Of a stretch of DNA of 64,000 bases, positions 55,136 through 63,328 are shown piece by piece. The stretch is from Tardiphaga sp052076105. GTDB taxonomy: Bacteria > Pseudomonadota > Alphaproteobacteria > Rhizobiales > Xanthobacteraceae. The stretch covers positions 3,720,001-3,784,000 of the forward strand of contig NZ_CP197245.1 in the NCBI RefSeq assembly GCF_052076105.1, written 5' to 3'. Both the position numbers and the translations under genes were made by a program. Under the pieces are notes generated by a model. It was not told the origin of the DNA, did no database searches, and was given only the letters and a program-made list of their open reading frames with translations. The stretch's first letter is position 1; the number at the start of each line of letters is the position of its first letter.

Positions 55136-56350
55136 GTTCACGCCGAGTTTGAAGTCGCCCTGCTTGATGGCGTCCGGGAACAGCACCACAGGTTTGCCGG
55201 CCTGGATCTGGAAGACCGGTGGTTCGAGCGAGTTGATCTGGCCATTGGCGCCGAACTTGACCGGCCCCCAGAAGGTCACGACATCCATCTTGGCAAGTTC
55301 GTCGCGCACCTTGTCGCGATCGAGCGAACCGGCCTTCTCGATCGCCATCTGGAACAGCGCGCCGCAGACGGCAGCCGATGCATGGGCATAATCCGGCTCG
55401 AGCTTGTACTTGTCCTTGAACAGCTTCACGAAATTGGCCGTTGAGCCGAAGATGTCCTTGCCATCATATTTTTCGGCCGGGTGCCACCACGAGGCGCTGG
55501 AGATGTTCTCCGCGCTCTGGCCGGCGGAGTCGATGAATTCCTGATAGGCCGGGCCGGCGATCATGGTCACCACGCCCGCCTTCATCTGCTGATCGACCAT
55601 CTGCTTGCGGATCAGCAGAAGATCATTGGTGTAACCCGTGATGAACACCCACTGCGGCGCCAGCGACTTGATCTGCGACAGCGTCGCGGAATGATCGAGC
55701 GTATTGATCGCATATTTCTCGAAATAGACGACCTCGAGGCCATTCTCCTTGGCCGACTTCTCCATTTCCTGCGCGATCGCGAGGGGGAACAGATCGTTGC
55801 GCGCGAGGATTGCGACCTTCTTCACATCGGTGGCCTTGGCCTTGACGAGCTTGGTCAGCGGCGTGGTCAGCGTGTCGTTCGGCGTGAAGGTGCCGAACAG
55901 ATATTTGTAGTTCTGGTCGTAGACCTGGGACGACGACGCCGTCGCGGCCAGCATCGGCACCTTGTATTTCTCGGCGATCGTGCTGGCTGCCTTGGCAGCA
56001 CCCGAGCCGAACGGGCCGAACATGAAGTTCACCTTGTCCTGGGTGATCATCTGTTCGGTGGTCTGCACCGAACGCGGCGTGTTCGACTGATAGTCCGAAT
56101 AAACGATCTCGACCTTGTACTTCTTGCCGCCGACATTGATGCCGCCGGCCTTGTTGGCCTGTTCGGCCCAGAGGTCATAGCCCTGCTGCTGCTTCACGGC
56201 TTCCGGCGCCAGCGGCCCGGTGATCGGCAGCGGCGCGCCGAAGCGGATGACGTCCTGGGCCGAGGCCACCGAGGATGTCGCTCCCAGGCCAGCCGCAGCC
56301 AGCAGGAAGGATGCGGAAAGAGCACTGAGAACAAGCCGGGGATGAAACAT
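55133..56350 (-). CDS. ABC transporter substrate-binding protein (LivK/amide type)
   Basis: A 405-residue periplasmic type-1 binding protein. The signal peptide (to about ASA, residue 31) is followed by DVIRFGAPLPITGPLAPEAVKQQQGYDLWAEQ. It resembles members for amides or aromatic acids more than LivK itself, but the ligand is not evident. It heads the importer gene cluster and is divergent from the LysR regulator at 56509. Its stop codon is the terminal triplet of a dispersed palindrome. Confidence 0.9.
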   Translation of the reverse strand: MFHPRLVLSALSASFLLAAAGLGATSSVASAQDVIRFGAPLPITGPLAPEAVKQQQGYDLWAEQANKAGGINVGGKKYKVEIVYSDYQSNTPRSVQTTEQMITQDKVNFMFGPFGSGAAKAASTIAEKYKVPMLAATASSSQVYDQNYKYLFGTFTPNDTLTTPLTKLVKAKATDVKKVAILARNDLFPLAIAQEMEKSAKENGLEVVYFEKYAINTLDHSATLSQIKSLAPQWVFITGYTNDLLLIRKQMVDQQMKAGVVTMIAGPAYQEFIDSAGQSAENISSASWWHPAEKYDGKDIFGSTANFVKLFKDKYKLEPDYAHASAAVCGALFQMAIEKAGSLDRDKVRDELAKMDVVTFWGPVKFGANGQINSLEPPVFQIQAGKPVVLFPDAIKQGDFKLGVN

Positions 56351-56408
56351 CCAAATTCTCCATCGATGACGGGACCGTGACCTGGCAACAAGTCTGTCAA
56401 ATTTAGAT

Positions 56409-56434
56409 TTCGAATAAAAGCATTGAAATTCGAA
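56409..56434. promoter_or_regulatory. Two TTCGAA palindromes in the LysR/importer intergenic region
   Basis: TTCGAA at 56409-56414 and 56429-56434, exactly 20 bp apart (two helical turns), lie in the AT-rich region between the divergent LysR gene and the binding-protein gene. This is the expected place for LysR recognition and activation sites. Confidence 0.45.
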
Positions 56435-56508
56435 GTGAGAGGTCTGAAAATCAGAACGCTAGTCAGGTCCTGCCATCGCGCTGGGCAGCCAGTCGCGAGG
56501 GACCAACG

Positions 56509-57414
56509 ATGATCGAATCCACCGCCATTCGCTATTTTCGCGTGGTTACCGAGTCCGGATCGATCAAACAGGCCGCCGCAGCGCTCCGCATCGCCCCCTC
56601 CGCCATCAGCCGGCAGGTGCAGGGGCTCGAGGAAGAACTCGCCGTCAAACTGTTCGAGCGCGGCGCGCGCGGCATGAACCTGACCGACGCGGGCCATGTG
56701 CTCTATCGCTATGCAGTCGAGAACCGTAACCAGCTCGACGGATTGCGCAGCCAGGTCGAGGAATTCGCGTCGCTGCGCCGTGGCCAGGTCAAGATCGCCA
56801 CCGTCGAGGGCATGCTGTCGAGCTTCCTGCCCAACTCCTTCGTCGACCTGTCGCGGCAATATCCGGGGATCGCACTGTCAGTGACAGCCATCGGCGCCCG
56901 CGACGTCGTCGAGATGGTCGGCCAGAACGAGGTCGATCTCGGCCTGATCTTCGGCCGCGCGCCGCGACGCGACCTGATCGAGCTCGGGCGCATGCGGCAA
57001 CCGGTCTGCCTGATCGTCGCACCCAGCCATCCGCTGGCCAATCAGAACTCCTTCGCGATGAAGGATCTCGCAGGCCTGCGCGTGATCCTGCCAGATACGT
57101 CGTTCGGCATTCGGCAGGAGCTGGACAAGTCCTGCGCGCAGGCCAATGTACGGCTGGAAATGTGCAGCGAGACCAACTCGCTCGCCTTCACCCAGACGGT
57201 GGCCGCCCGCACCGATCTTGCGACCTTCCTGCCGATGGTTTCGGCGATGGCCTCGATCAATGCCGGCACGCTGGTCGCGATCCAGCCACGCGACCGCAGA
57301 CTCGAATCCACACAGGTAACACTGGTGCAATCGGCCGCACGCATGGCATCGCCCTCGACGCGCGTGGTGGCAGAAATGCTGGTGGCTCAGATGAAGGAGA
57401 GTGAAGACGGCTAG
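56509..57414 (+). CDS. LysR-family transcriptional regulator
   Basis: A 301-residue LysR protein. The N-terminal winged helix (FRVVTESGSIKQAAAALRIA, then PSAISRQVQGLEEELAVKLFERGARGMNLT, shortened) is followed by a periplasmic-binding-protein-like effector domain. It is divergent from the ABC importer cluster and so most likely controls it together with the CnbZ-like gene. The inducer is unknown. Confidence 0.92.
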   Translation: MIESTAIRYFRVVTESGSIKQAAAALRIAPSAISRQVQGLEEELAVKLFERGARGMNLTDAGHVLYRYAVENRNQLDGLRSQVEEFASLRRGQVKIATVEGMLSSFLPNSFVDLSRQYPGIALSVTAIGARDVVEMVGQNEVDLGLIFGRAPRRDLIELGRMRQPVCLIVAPSHPLANQNSFAMKDLAGLRVILPDTSFGIRQELDKSCAQANVRLEMCSETNSLAFTQTVAARTDLATFLPMVSAMASINAGTLVAIQPRDRRLESTQVTLVQSAARMASPSTRVVAEMLVAQMKESEDG

Positions 57415-57420
57415 ACGCGC

Positions 57421-57927
57421 TCAGGCGACGAGCTTCTTCGCCAGTGCGCGGAAACGTTCGAGCTGGTCCTGCTTCAGCGCGCGGGTCTCGTCGCGGCCGA
57501 CGAAGACCTTGAACATCACGCCACCATCGACATTGAGAAATGCGACGAAGGCCGACGACTTGCCCATGAAGGGGCGCTCGACGAATGCCACACCGCCGCA
57601 GCGCTCGTGGCGCAGATGGCCGTGCAGTCCCTTCGGCTGTGTCAGATTGTAGTAGCCATGGCCGATGGCGCCCGGCGACAGCGGTGCGGTCGTTTCGAAG
57701 ATGCCGTCCTCGGTATGCACGATCAGCGTCACCTCGCCCCACTCGGCGATATCCGTCATCGCGGTGACGAACGCGTCGGCACCGCCGCCGATCGTCACCA
57801 TCTCCGAAGGCAGCGCTTCCAACACCGCACGCGGCGTGACGTTGCGCTCACGCGCAACGGTTTCGATCACGGCGCCGGGATTCTCCGCCATATAGGTTTT
57901 CAGCGCGGCGAGATCCGTATTCAGCAT
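57421..57927 (-). CDS. hutX: HutX/ChuX-family heme utilisation protein
   Basis: A 168-residue protein. It has an N-terminal helical segment (LNTDLAALKTYMAENPGAVIE) and a beta-sheet heme-binding domain with WGEVTLIVHTEDGIFE, GYYNLTQPKGLHGHL and FVGRDETRALKQDQL. The family carries heme in the cytoplasm and may pass it to a degrading enzyme. It is 47 bases downstream of the IsdG-type oxygenase gene. Confidence 0.88.
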   Translation of the reverse strand: MLNTDLAALKTYMAENPGAVIETVARERNVTPRAVLEALPSEMVTIGGGADAFVTAMTDIAEWGEVTLIVHTEDGIFETTAPLSPGAIGHGYYNLTQPKGLHGHLRHERCGGVAFVERPFMGKSSAFVAFLNVDGGVMFKVFVGRDETRALKQDQLERFRALAKKLVA

Positions 57928-57974
57928 GAGATGGCTCCGTGATCGATCATTGGTGTTGGGTGCGGAGGCCGCAA

Positions 57975-58313
57975 TCAGGCCGCAGCGCTCTTGCGGCGCT
58001 CGGACTGGATCACTTCGAAGCCTTCGAACTTCGGGTGACCGAGATAGAGGCTGGCGCCTTCCGACTTGTTGTCAGCGCGGGCATGCGCCTTGCGGAACTG
58101 CTCGGACTTGGTCCAGCCCTCGAAGTCCGCCTTGCTGGCCCAGACCGTATGCGACGAATACAGCGTGTGATCCTCGGCCACCGGCCCCTTCAGCAGGCTG
58201 AACTCGATGAAGCCCGGCAATTCCGAGAGATAGGATTCGCGGGTCGCCCAAATATTTTCGAAAGCAGCTTCGGATCCGGTTTTGACCTGAAAGCGGTTCA
58301 TGGCGATGAACAT
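57975..58313 (-). CDS. hmuQ: IsdG-type heme-degrading monooxygenase (HmuQ-like)
   Basis: A 112-residue ABM-fold protein. The catalytic triad of IsdG enzymes is present: N6 (MNRFQV), W67 (FEGWTKS) and H77 (FRKAHARA). HTLYSSHTVWASKADF and LGHPKFEGFEVIQ match rhizobial HmuQ/HmuD, which open heme to release iron. It lies between the receptor and hutX genes on the minus strand. The symbol is by resemblance; HmuD is an alternative. Confidence 0.88.
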   Translation of the reverse strand: MFIAMNRFQVKTGSEAAFENIWATRESYLSELPGFIEFSLLKGPVAEDHTLYSSHTVWASKADFEGWTKSEQFRKAHARADNKSEGASLYLGHPKFEGFEVIQSERRKSAAA

Positions 58314-58411
58314 GGGTAGTTCCTTCCTTGATGTGTTCGTGGGCCACTATAGGCGAAATCGCGCCCGGACATGAGCGCGATTTCCTTGGAGGTTGCCTTG
58401 ATCTGCGACAG

Positions 58412-60787
58412 TTATGCGCCGCCGAAATGCACCTTGATGCCACCCTTGTAAACGATGCCCGGGCCAGGGGCGGTCCACAACGCGTCGTTCTGCGTTGTGC
58501 CATCGCTGGTCGACCCGGGAATAGCATAGGGGCGGTAGTACTGGTTCAGGATGTTGTCGATCCCGAAATTCAACGTGATGTCCTGCGTCGGCTGATAGGC
58601 GACGTACAGATTGACGAGATCGTAGGAGGTCGATGGCACATACCCGGCCGGGATGTCGGTATTGGCCGCGACCGAAGCCCACTGAGCCGAGATTGTCAGC
58701 TTGCGATCGAGCAGGCGGACGCCACCGGTGGTCGTGATCTTGCGCGGCTGAATCGTCGCCAGGCCGACATTGGTCTGGGTGTTCTTGCCACTTTGAACCG
58801 TCGCGCCGACGCCCAGGAACCACAGGCCGGCGTCATAGGCCGTCTCGGCTTCGAAACCCTCGATCTCGGCATTGGCGATGTTTTGGTACTGATAGAAATT
58901 GCTATTGAGGATGGTGCCCGGGCGCCCCATGAAGGTATAGCTGACAAGTACCGGCGTCGAAGCGACCAGATCGATATAGTCATCAACGTCGTTGCGGAAG
59001 AAGTTAAACTTGGCGCGGAAACTGTCGCCCGACGTAAAGACGTCGTTATATTTCAGATTGACGCCAACTTCCTTGTTCTTGCCGACCTCCGCCCGGAGGT
59101 TCGGGTTGGGCAAGAAGCAGAACAGGCCGGACGTACCGTCAGCACAGGTGACGAAAGTCGGTCCACCGCCGGAAGCGTGGCCACCTGCGATGAGCGTCTC
59201 GGTGATCGATGGCGCACGATAGCCTTCAGCGTAGCTCACATAGGGCGTGAAGCCCGCCACCGGCGTAACACCAACGGTGATCTTCGGCGACAGCCGATCG
59301 CCGCTCGACGACGTGTTGTTGGCACCGAGCGCCGTACCGGCGGAATTCAACTCATAGTAGTCGTAGCGCAGTGCACCGATGACCTCGAGCCATGTGGAAT
59401 AATTGCTCTTCATCTGAACGAAACCGCCGCCGACCGTACGGTCGCCGCTCGGGGTCGTGATGTTCGAGTTGCCGCGTGAATCGAAGGTCTTCACCGTGTC
59501 CTTGAACACGTCGAAACCATAGGTCACAGCATTGCGCCAGTTGCCGACATCGAAGCGCGACGTGTTGTTGATATCGACACCGAATGTATCAAGCAGGTAA
59601 CCGCGCTGATCGCCAACGCAACCGGAAATATTGTTACCGGCGCTACCAGAACCGCAGAGCGCGGCGCCGGCCGTCGAATAGTGGTAGGTTTTGGTCTGGT
59701 CGTTGTCGACGCGATTGCCGTAAAGCGAGACGTTGAAATCGAACAGCATGTCCTCCGGACGCGCGTATTTCCACGTCACGGTACCGGTGTAGTTCTTTGC
59801 GTTGGAAGCGTAGACGGACGAGCCCTGATTCAGAGCGATCAGAGCCTGCGTTGTGGTTGGACCACGATTCAACTGACCAACCGTATAGCTGTAGTCCTGG
59901 AACAGGCCGCCGAACTTCACCTCATGGCCGTCGGCGGGGCGAACCGTAACTTTCATCAGGCCCGCAGCGATATCGTTGCCTGTATTGCCAATCTCGGTGC
60001 CGGCGCCGTCCTTGTAGTTACCCTGCGTGCGGTAGACCGCGCCGCCAAACACGTCGACGGACGGGTCGACACGCACACCGCCGAACACCGAACCCATGCC
60101 ACGGGCATTGTTGGAGCCGTAGGAGCCACTCATATCCACGCCCCAGCGCTCACCGGGCCGCAACACGTCATTGATGTCCTTGGTACGGAACGAGGCCACG
60201 CCGCCGATAGCACCGGAGCCGTAGATATTGGCGGTCGGACCGCGCGTGATATCGATGCCGCCGATCAGTTCGGGGTCGAGAAAGAACGAGCCATTCGCAT
60301 TGTGACCGGAGCGCTGATAGTTCTGGCGCGCACCGTCGACCACAACGGCGACACGGCCGAAGTCCTGCAAGCCGCGGATATTGATCGCCGTGGACGGATC
60401 ATCGCCACGATCCTGCATCCAGACACCCGGAACATTGTAGAAAAGCTGGCTCAGCCGGCTCGGCTGCTGCAGCTGGATCTGCTCCTGCGTCACGACGCTG
60501 ACCGGGGCCAGCGCGTCGATGGCGCGCTCCTGGGTCTTCGAAGCCGTCACCGTGATTTCATCGAGTGACTGGCCGGTGCGGCCGGCCTGCGCATTGGCGT
60601 TGGCGACCTGAGTGGGCATCGGAGCCGGCTTGGCGGCAGCACGCTTCTTCTTGGCTGGCTTCGGCTTCTGCACGTCGCCTGCCTGCGCGGCGGCCTGTGC
60701 CAAGGCGGTCTCGGAGACCAACGCCCCCATCGATACGATCGACACACCCAACAACAAGGCGCGCGTAGTCATGCCCCCAAGAGCCAT
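58412..60787 (-). CDS. hmuR: TonB-dependent heme receptor
   Basis: A 791-residue outer-membrane receptor. The signal peptide (to about ALA, residue 30) is followed by a Lys/Ala/Pro-rich stretch, a TonB box-like segment (DEITVTASKT), a plug domain (NVPGVWMQDRGDDPSTAINIRGLQ, shortened) and a 22-strand barrel ending in FGGA-type residues. Heme-receptor marks are the YRAP box in YAEGYRAPSITETL, the NPNL box (LPNPNLRAE), and a His between them in AGGHASG. It takes heme or hemoprotein-bound heme across the outer membrane. It is divergent from hemP-hmuTUV. Confidence 0.93.
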   Translation of the reverse strand: MALGGMTTRALLLGVSIVSMGALVSETALAQAAAQAGDVQKPKPAKKKRAAAKPAPMPTQVANANAQAGRTGQSLDEITVTASKTQERAIDALAPVSVVTQEQIQLQQPSRLSQLFYNVPGVWMQDRGDDPSTAINIRGLQDFGRVAVVVDGARQNYQRSGHNANGSFFLDPELIGGIDITRGPTANIYGSGAIGGVASFRTKDINDVLRPGERWGVDMSGSYGSNNARGMGSVFGGVRVDPSVDVFGGAVYRTQGNYKDGAGTEIGNTGNDIAAGLMKVTVRPADGHEVKFGGLFQDYSYTVGQLNRGPTTTQALIALNQGSSVYASNAKNYTGTVTWKYARPEDMLFDFNVSLYGNRVDNDQTKTYHYSTAGAALCGSGSAGNNISGCVGDQRGYLLDTFGVDINNTSRFDVGNWRNAVTYGFDVFKDTVKTFDSRGNSNITTPSGDRTVGGGFVQMKSNYSTWLEVIGALRYDYYELNSAGTALGANNTSSSGDRLSPKITVGVTPVAGFTPYVSYAEGYRAPSITETLIAGGHASGGGPTFVTCADGTSGLFCFLPNPNLRAEVGKNKEVGVNLKYNDVFTSGDSFRAKFNFFRNDVDDYIDLVASTPVLVSYTFMGRPGTILNSNFYQYQNIANAEIEGFEAETAYDAGLWFLGVGATVQSGKNTQTNVGLATIQPRKITTTGGVRLLDRKLTISAQWASVAANTDIPAGYVPSTSYDLVNLYVAYQPTQDITLNFGIDNILNQYYRPYAIPGSTSDGTTQNDALWTAPGPGIVYKGGIKVHFGGA

Positions 60788-61042
60788 AGCCTAATCCCCA
60801 AACACAAATTTCAACGGATCGTGGCTGGCTGGCGCTGCACGAGGCAGGGAGCTTGCTGGCTCTCGAATGCGACTCGGGGACCCCTGCCACCAAGTTGCCA
60901 TTTTCGATTACGGTTCATTAACAGGGGGGTCAAGCAATCCCGCTCCTGTTTATATTGATTATAGACTGCAGTGCTTGGCGATGAGGTGCGACAAAACCTA
61001 TAACGATGACAGAGACTTTCACGGACGGGATAGATCGGCGCT
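60788..61042. promoter_or_regulatory. Divergent promoter region of the heme island
   Basis: The 255-base gap between the receptor gene and hemP is AT-rich around 60900-61015 (for example TTTATATTGATTATAGACTG), so it must hold both promoters. In Bradyrhizobium the equivalent region is bound by Irr and needs the HmuP (HemP) coactivator. I could not identify a convincing iron-control element by eye. Confidence 0.5.
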
Positions 61043-61237
61043 ATGGATACGGGTTCTCACGACGGCAGCGCTGCCGCTCACACCAAATCCTCAGCCGGAC
61101 GCAATGTGGTCGTAAATGGCGACCGGATGGACAGCAAGGAGCTGTTCGCGGATCAGCGTGAGTTGCTGATTACGCATGGCGACGAGACCTATCGCCTGCG
61201 CCTGACGTTCCAGAACAAGTTGATCCTCACCAAATGA
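61043..61237 (+). CDS. hemP: Hemin uptake protein HemP/HmuP
   Basis: A 64-residue protein whose C-terminal ~40 residues (DSKELFADQRELLITHGDETYRLRLTFQNKLILTK, shortened) match HemP, with the invariant YRLRLT and KLILTK. In Bradyrhizobium the homologue HmuP works with Irr as a coactivator of the heme receptor gene. Its stop overlaps the hmuT start by 4 bases. Confidence 0.92.
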   Translation: MDTGSHDGSAAAHTKSSAGRNVVVNGDRMDSKELFADQRELLITHGDETYRLRLTFQNKLILTK

Positions 61238-62229
61238 CCGCCGGCCTCCCTGTTCCCGGCCTCCCCGGTCGACGTCATCGCATCGCGCATGCGCTGCAAT
61301 GTGTAGTGCTTGCCAGCACGCTGGCATTGTCCGCCGCGGCTGCGGCGGAAGACGCCGTTGTGCGCGACGCACGCGGACGCGACGTCACAATCGGCCATCC
61401 CACCCGCATCGTCTCGGTCGGCGGCGCGGTGACCGAAATTCTTTATGCGCTGGGCGCTGACGACCGCATCGTCGCCGTCGATACGACCAGCCTGTATCCA
61501 CCGAAGGCCATGACCGACAAACCCAATGTCGGTTACATGCGCCAGCTCTCTGCGGAAGGCGTACTGGGGCTGAATCCGCAGCTGGTGCTGGCCATCGCAG
61601 GCTCCGGCCCGAAGGAAACCATCGACGTCATCGACGCCGCCAAGATTCCGCTGATCATGGTGCCGGATACGTTCACCGAGGCCGGCATGGTGGAGAAGAT
61701 CCGGCTGGTCGCCAAGGTCGCGGGCGTCGAGACCCGCGGCGAATGTCTTGCCACTGCCGTAGCCGGCGATCTTGCCGCGCTGCGTGAATTGCGCGCCAAG
61801 GTGAAGACCCCGCCACGGGTGATGTTCGTGATGTCCTTCCTCGATGGCCGCACCATGGTCGCAGGTCAGAAGACGGCAGCCAACGAAATCATCAAACTGG
61901 CCGGCGGCGTCAATGTCGCGGACAGCTTCGACGGCTACAAGATCATGAGCGATGAAGCCATCGCCGCGGCCAAGCCGGATACCGTGCTCTCGATGGAGCG
62001 CGGCAAGGATACGCTGCAGGCCGACGCCGTGTTTGCCAGCCCGGCATTCGCACTGACGCCGGCCGCGAAGACCAGGAACCTGGTCGCCATGGACGGCCTC
62101 TATCTGCTCGGCTTCGGCCCGCGCACGGCAGCCGCCGCGCGCGATCTTGCCGTGAAGCTCGATCCGGCACTGACCGCTGACGCGGCCTCGTTCAAGCCCG
62201 CCTCGCTCGCCGTCAACTGTCGTCAATAG
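61234..62229 (+). CDS. hmuT: Heme ABC transporter periplasmic binding protein
   Basis: A 331-residue protein. A long N-region and signal peptide end near ALSAAAAAE, and a BtuF/FhuD-type helical-backbone fold follows with RIVSVGGAVTEILYALG, GYMRQLSAEGVLGLNPQLVL and GVNVADSFDGYKIMSDEAI. The conserved Tyr (YMRQ) is in the usual heme-ligand region of HmuT/ShuT. It delivers heme to HmuUV. Confidence 0.92.
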   Translation: MTAGLPVPGLPGRRHRIAHALQCVVLASTLALSAAAAAEDAVVRDARGRDVTIGHPTRIVSVGGAVTEILYALGADDRIVAVDTTSLYPPKAMTDKPNVGYMRQLSAEGVLGLNPQLVLAIAGSGPKETIDVIDAAKIPLIMVPDTFTEAGMVEKIRLVAKVAGVETRGECLATAVAGDLAALRELRAKVKTPPRVMFVMSFLDGRTMVAGQKTAANEIIKLAGGVNVADSFDGYKIMSDEAIAAAKPDTVLSMERGKDTLQADAVFASPAFALTPAAKTRNLVAMDGLYLLGFGPRTAAAARDLAVKLDPALTADAASFKPASLAVNCRQ

Positions 62230-62230
62230 G

Positions 62231-63328
62231 ATGACTGCCGCCGATGCCAAGCTGACTGCGTTTGTCAGAACGAAGGGCCGGGTGCGGCGCCCCGCGACGA
62301 TCGTCGTCCTGAGTGGCCTGTTCGCAGCACTGCTGCTGACGGTGCTGCTTGCCGCCACGGTTGGCGCCGCTGGCATCCCGCTGTCCCGCCTGCCTGCAGC
62401 ACTCGGCCTCTCGGCCGCCGATCCCGCCAATACCTTTGCCGCACGTGATCAACTGATCCTGTGGTCGATCCGCATTCCCCGCATTGCCATCGCCGCGATG
62501 ATCGGCGGCATGCTGGGCGCGGCCGGCGCGATCATGCAGGGCCTGTTTCGCAATCCCCTCGCCGACCCGGCGCTGGTCGGCGTCTCCAGTGGCGGCGCGT
62601 TTGCTGCAGCGAGCGCCATCGTCATCAGCGACAGCCGCTTTGCGCATTACGTTGCTTTTCTGCAGCCTTTTCTGTTGCCGTTGGCTGCCTTCATCGGCTC
62701 GCTGCTCACCACCATTATTCTTTATCGAATTTCCAGCCGCAGCGGACGCACCTCCATCGCGCTCTTCCTGCTCGCCGGCATTGCCATCGCCGCGATTGCC
62801 AATGCGGGCATCGGCCTTCTCGTGTTCATCGCCGACGACCGGCAATTGCGCGACATCACGTTCTGGCTGCTCGGCTCGCTCAGCGGCGCGACCTGGAGCA
62901 AGGCGGCGACGATTGCGCCCATGCTGGCCCTGGGCCTGATCGGGATGTTCTTCACCAGCCGCGGCCTTGACGTGCTGATCCTCGGCGAATCCGAAGCGTT
63001 TCATTCCGGCGTCGATGTGGAGCGCCTCAAGCGCATCTGCATCGTGCTGGTCTCCGTCATGACGGGTGCTGCAGTTTCCGTCTGTGGCGTGATCGGCTTT
63101 GTCGGCATTGTGGTGCCGCATCTACTTAGGCTGATGATCGGCCCGGGCCATCGGCTGCTGCTACCGGCATCCGTCGGTCTCGGCGCCAGCCTGCTGGTCG
63201 GCGCCGATACGCTGGCCCGCACCATCGTCGCTCCGGCCGAGATGCCCATCGGCATCCTGACCGCTGCCGTGGGTGCGCCGATCTTCCTGCTAATCCTGCT
63301 GCGTCAGCGCGGGCTGGTGGGGCTATGA
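62231..63328 (+). CDS. hmuU: Heme ABC transporter permease
   Basis: A 365-residue FecCD-family permease with about ten membrane helices. IRIPRIAIAAMIGGMLGAAGAIMQGLFRNPLADPALVG (shortened) and VSVCGVIGFVGIVVPHLLRL are the family blocks; the second includes the ATPase contact. It starts one base after the hmuT stop and overlaps hmuV by 4 bases. Confidence 0.94.
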   Translation: MTAADAKLTAFVRTKGRVRRPATIVVLSGLFAALLLTVLLAATVGAAGIPLSRLPAALGLSAADPANTFAARDQLILWSIRIPRIAIAAMIGGMLGAAGAIMQGLFRNPLADPALVGVSSGGAFAAASAIVISDSRFAHYVAFLQPFLLPLAAFIGSLLTTIILYRISSRSGRTSIALFLLAGIAIAAIANAGIGLLVFIADDRQLRDITFWLLGSLSGATWSKAATIAPMLALGLIGMFFTSRGLDVLILGESEAFHSGVDVERLKRICIVLVSVMTGAAVSVCGVIGFVGIVVPHLLRLMIGPGHRLLLPASVGLGASLLVGADTLARTIVAPAEMPIGILTAAVGAPIFLLILLRQRGLVGL

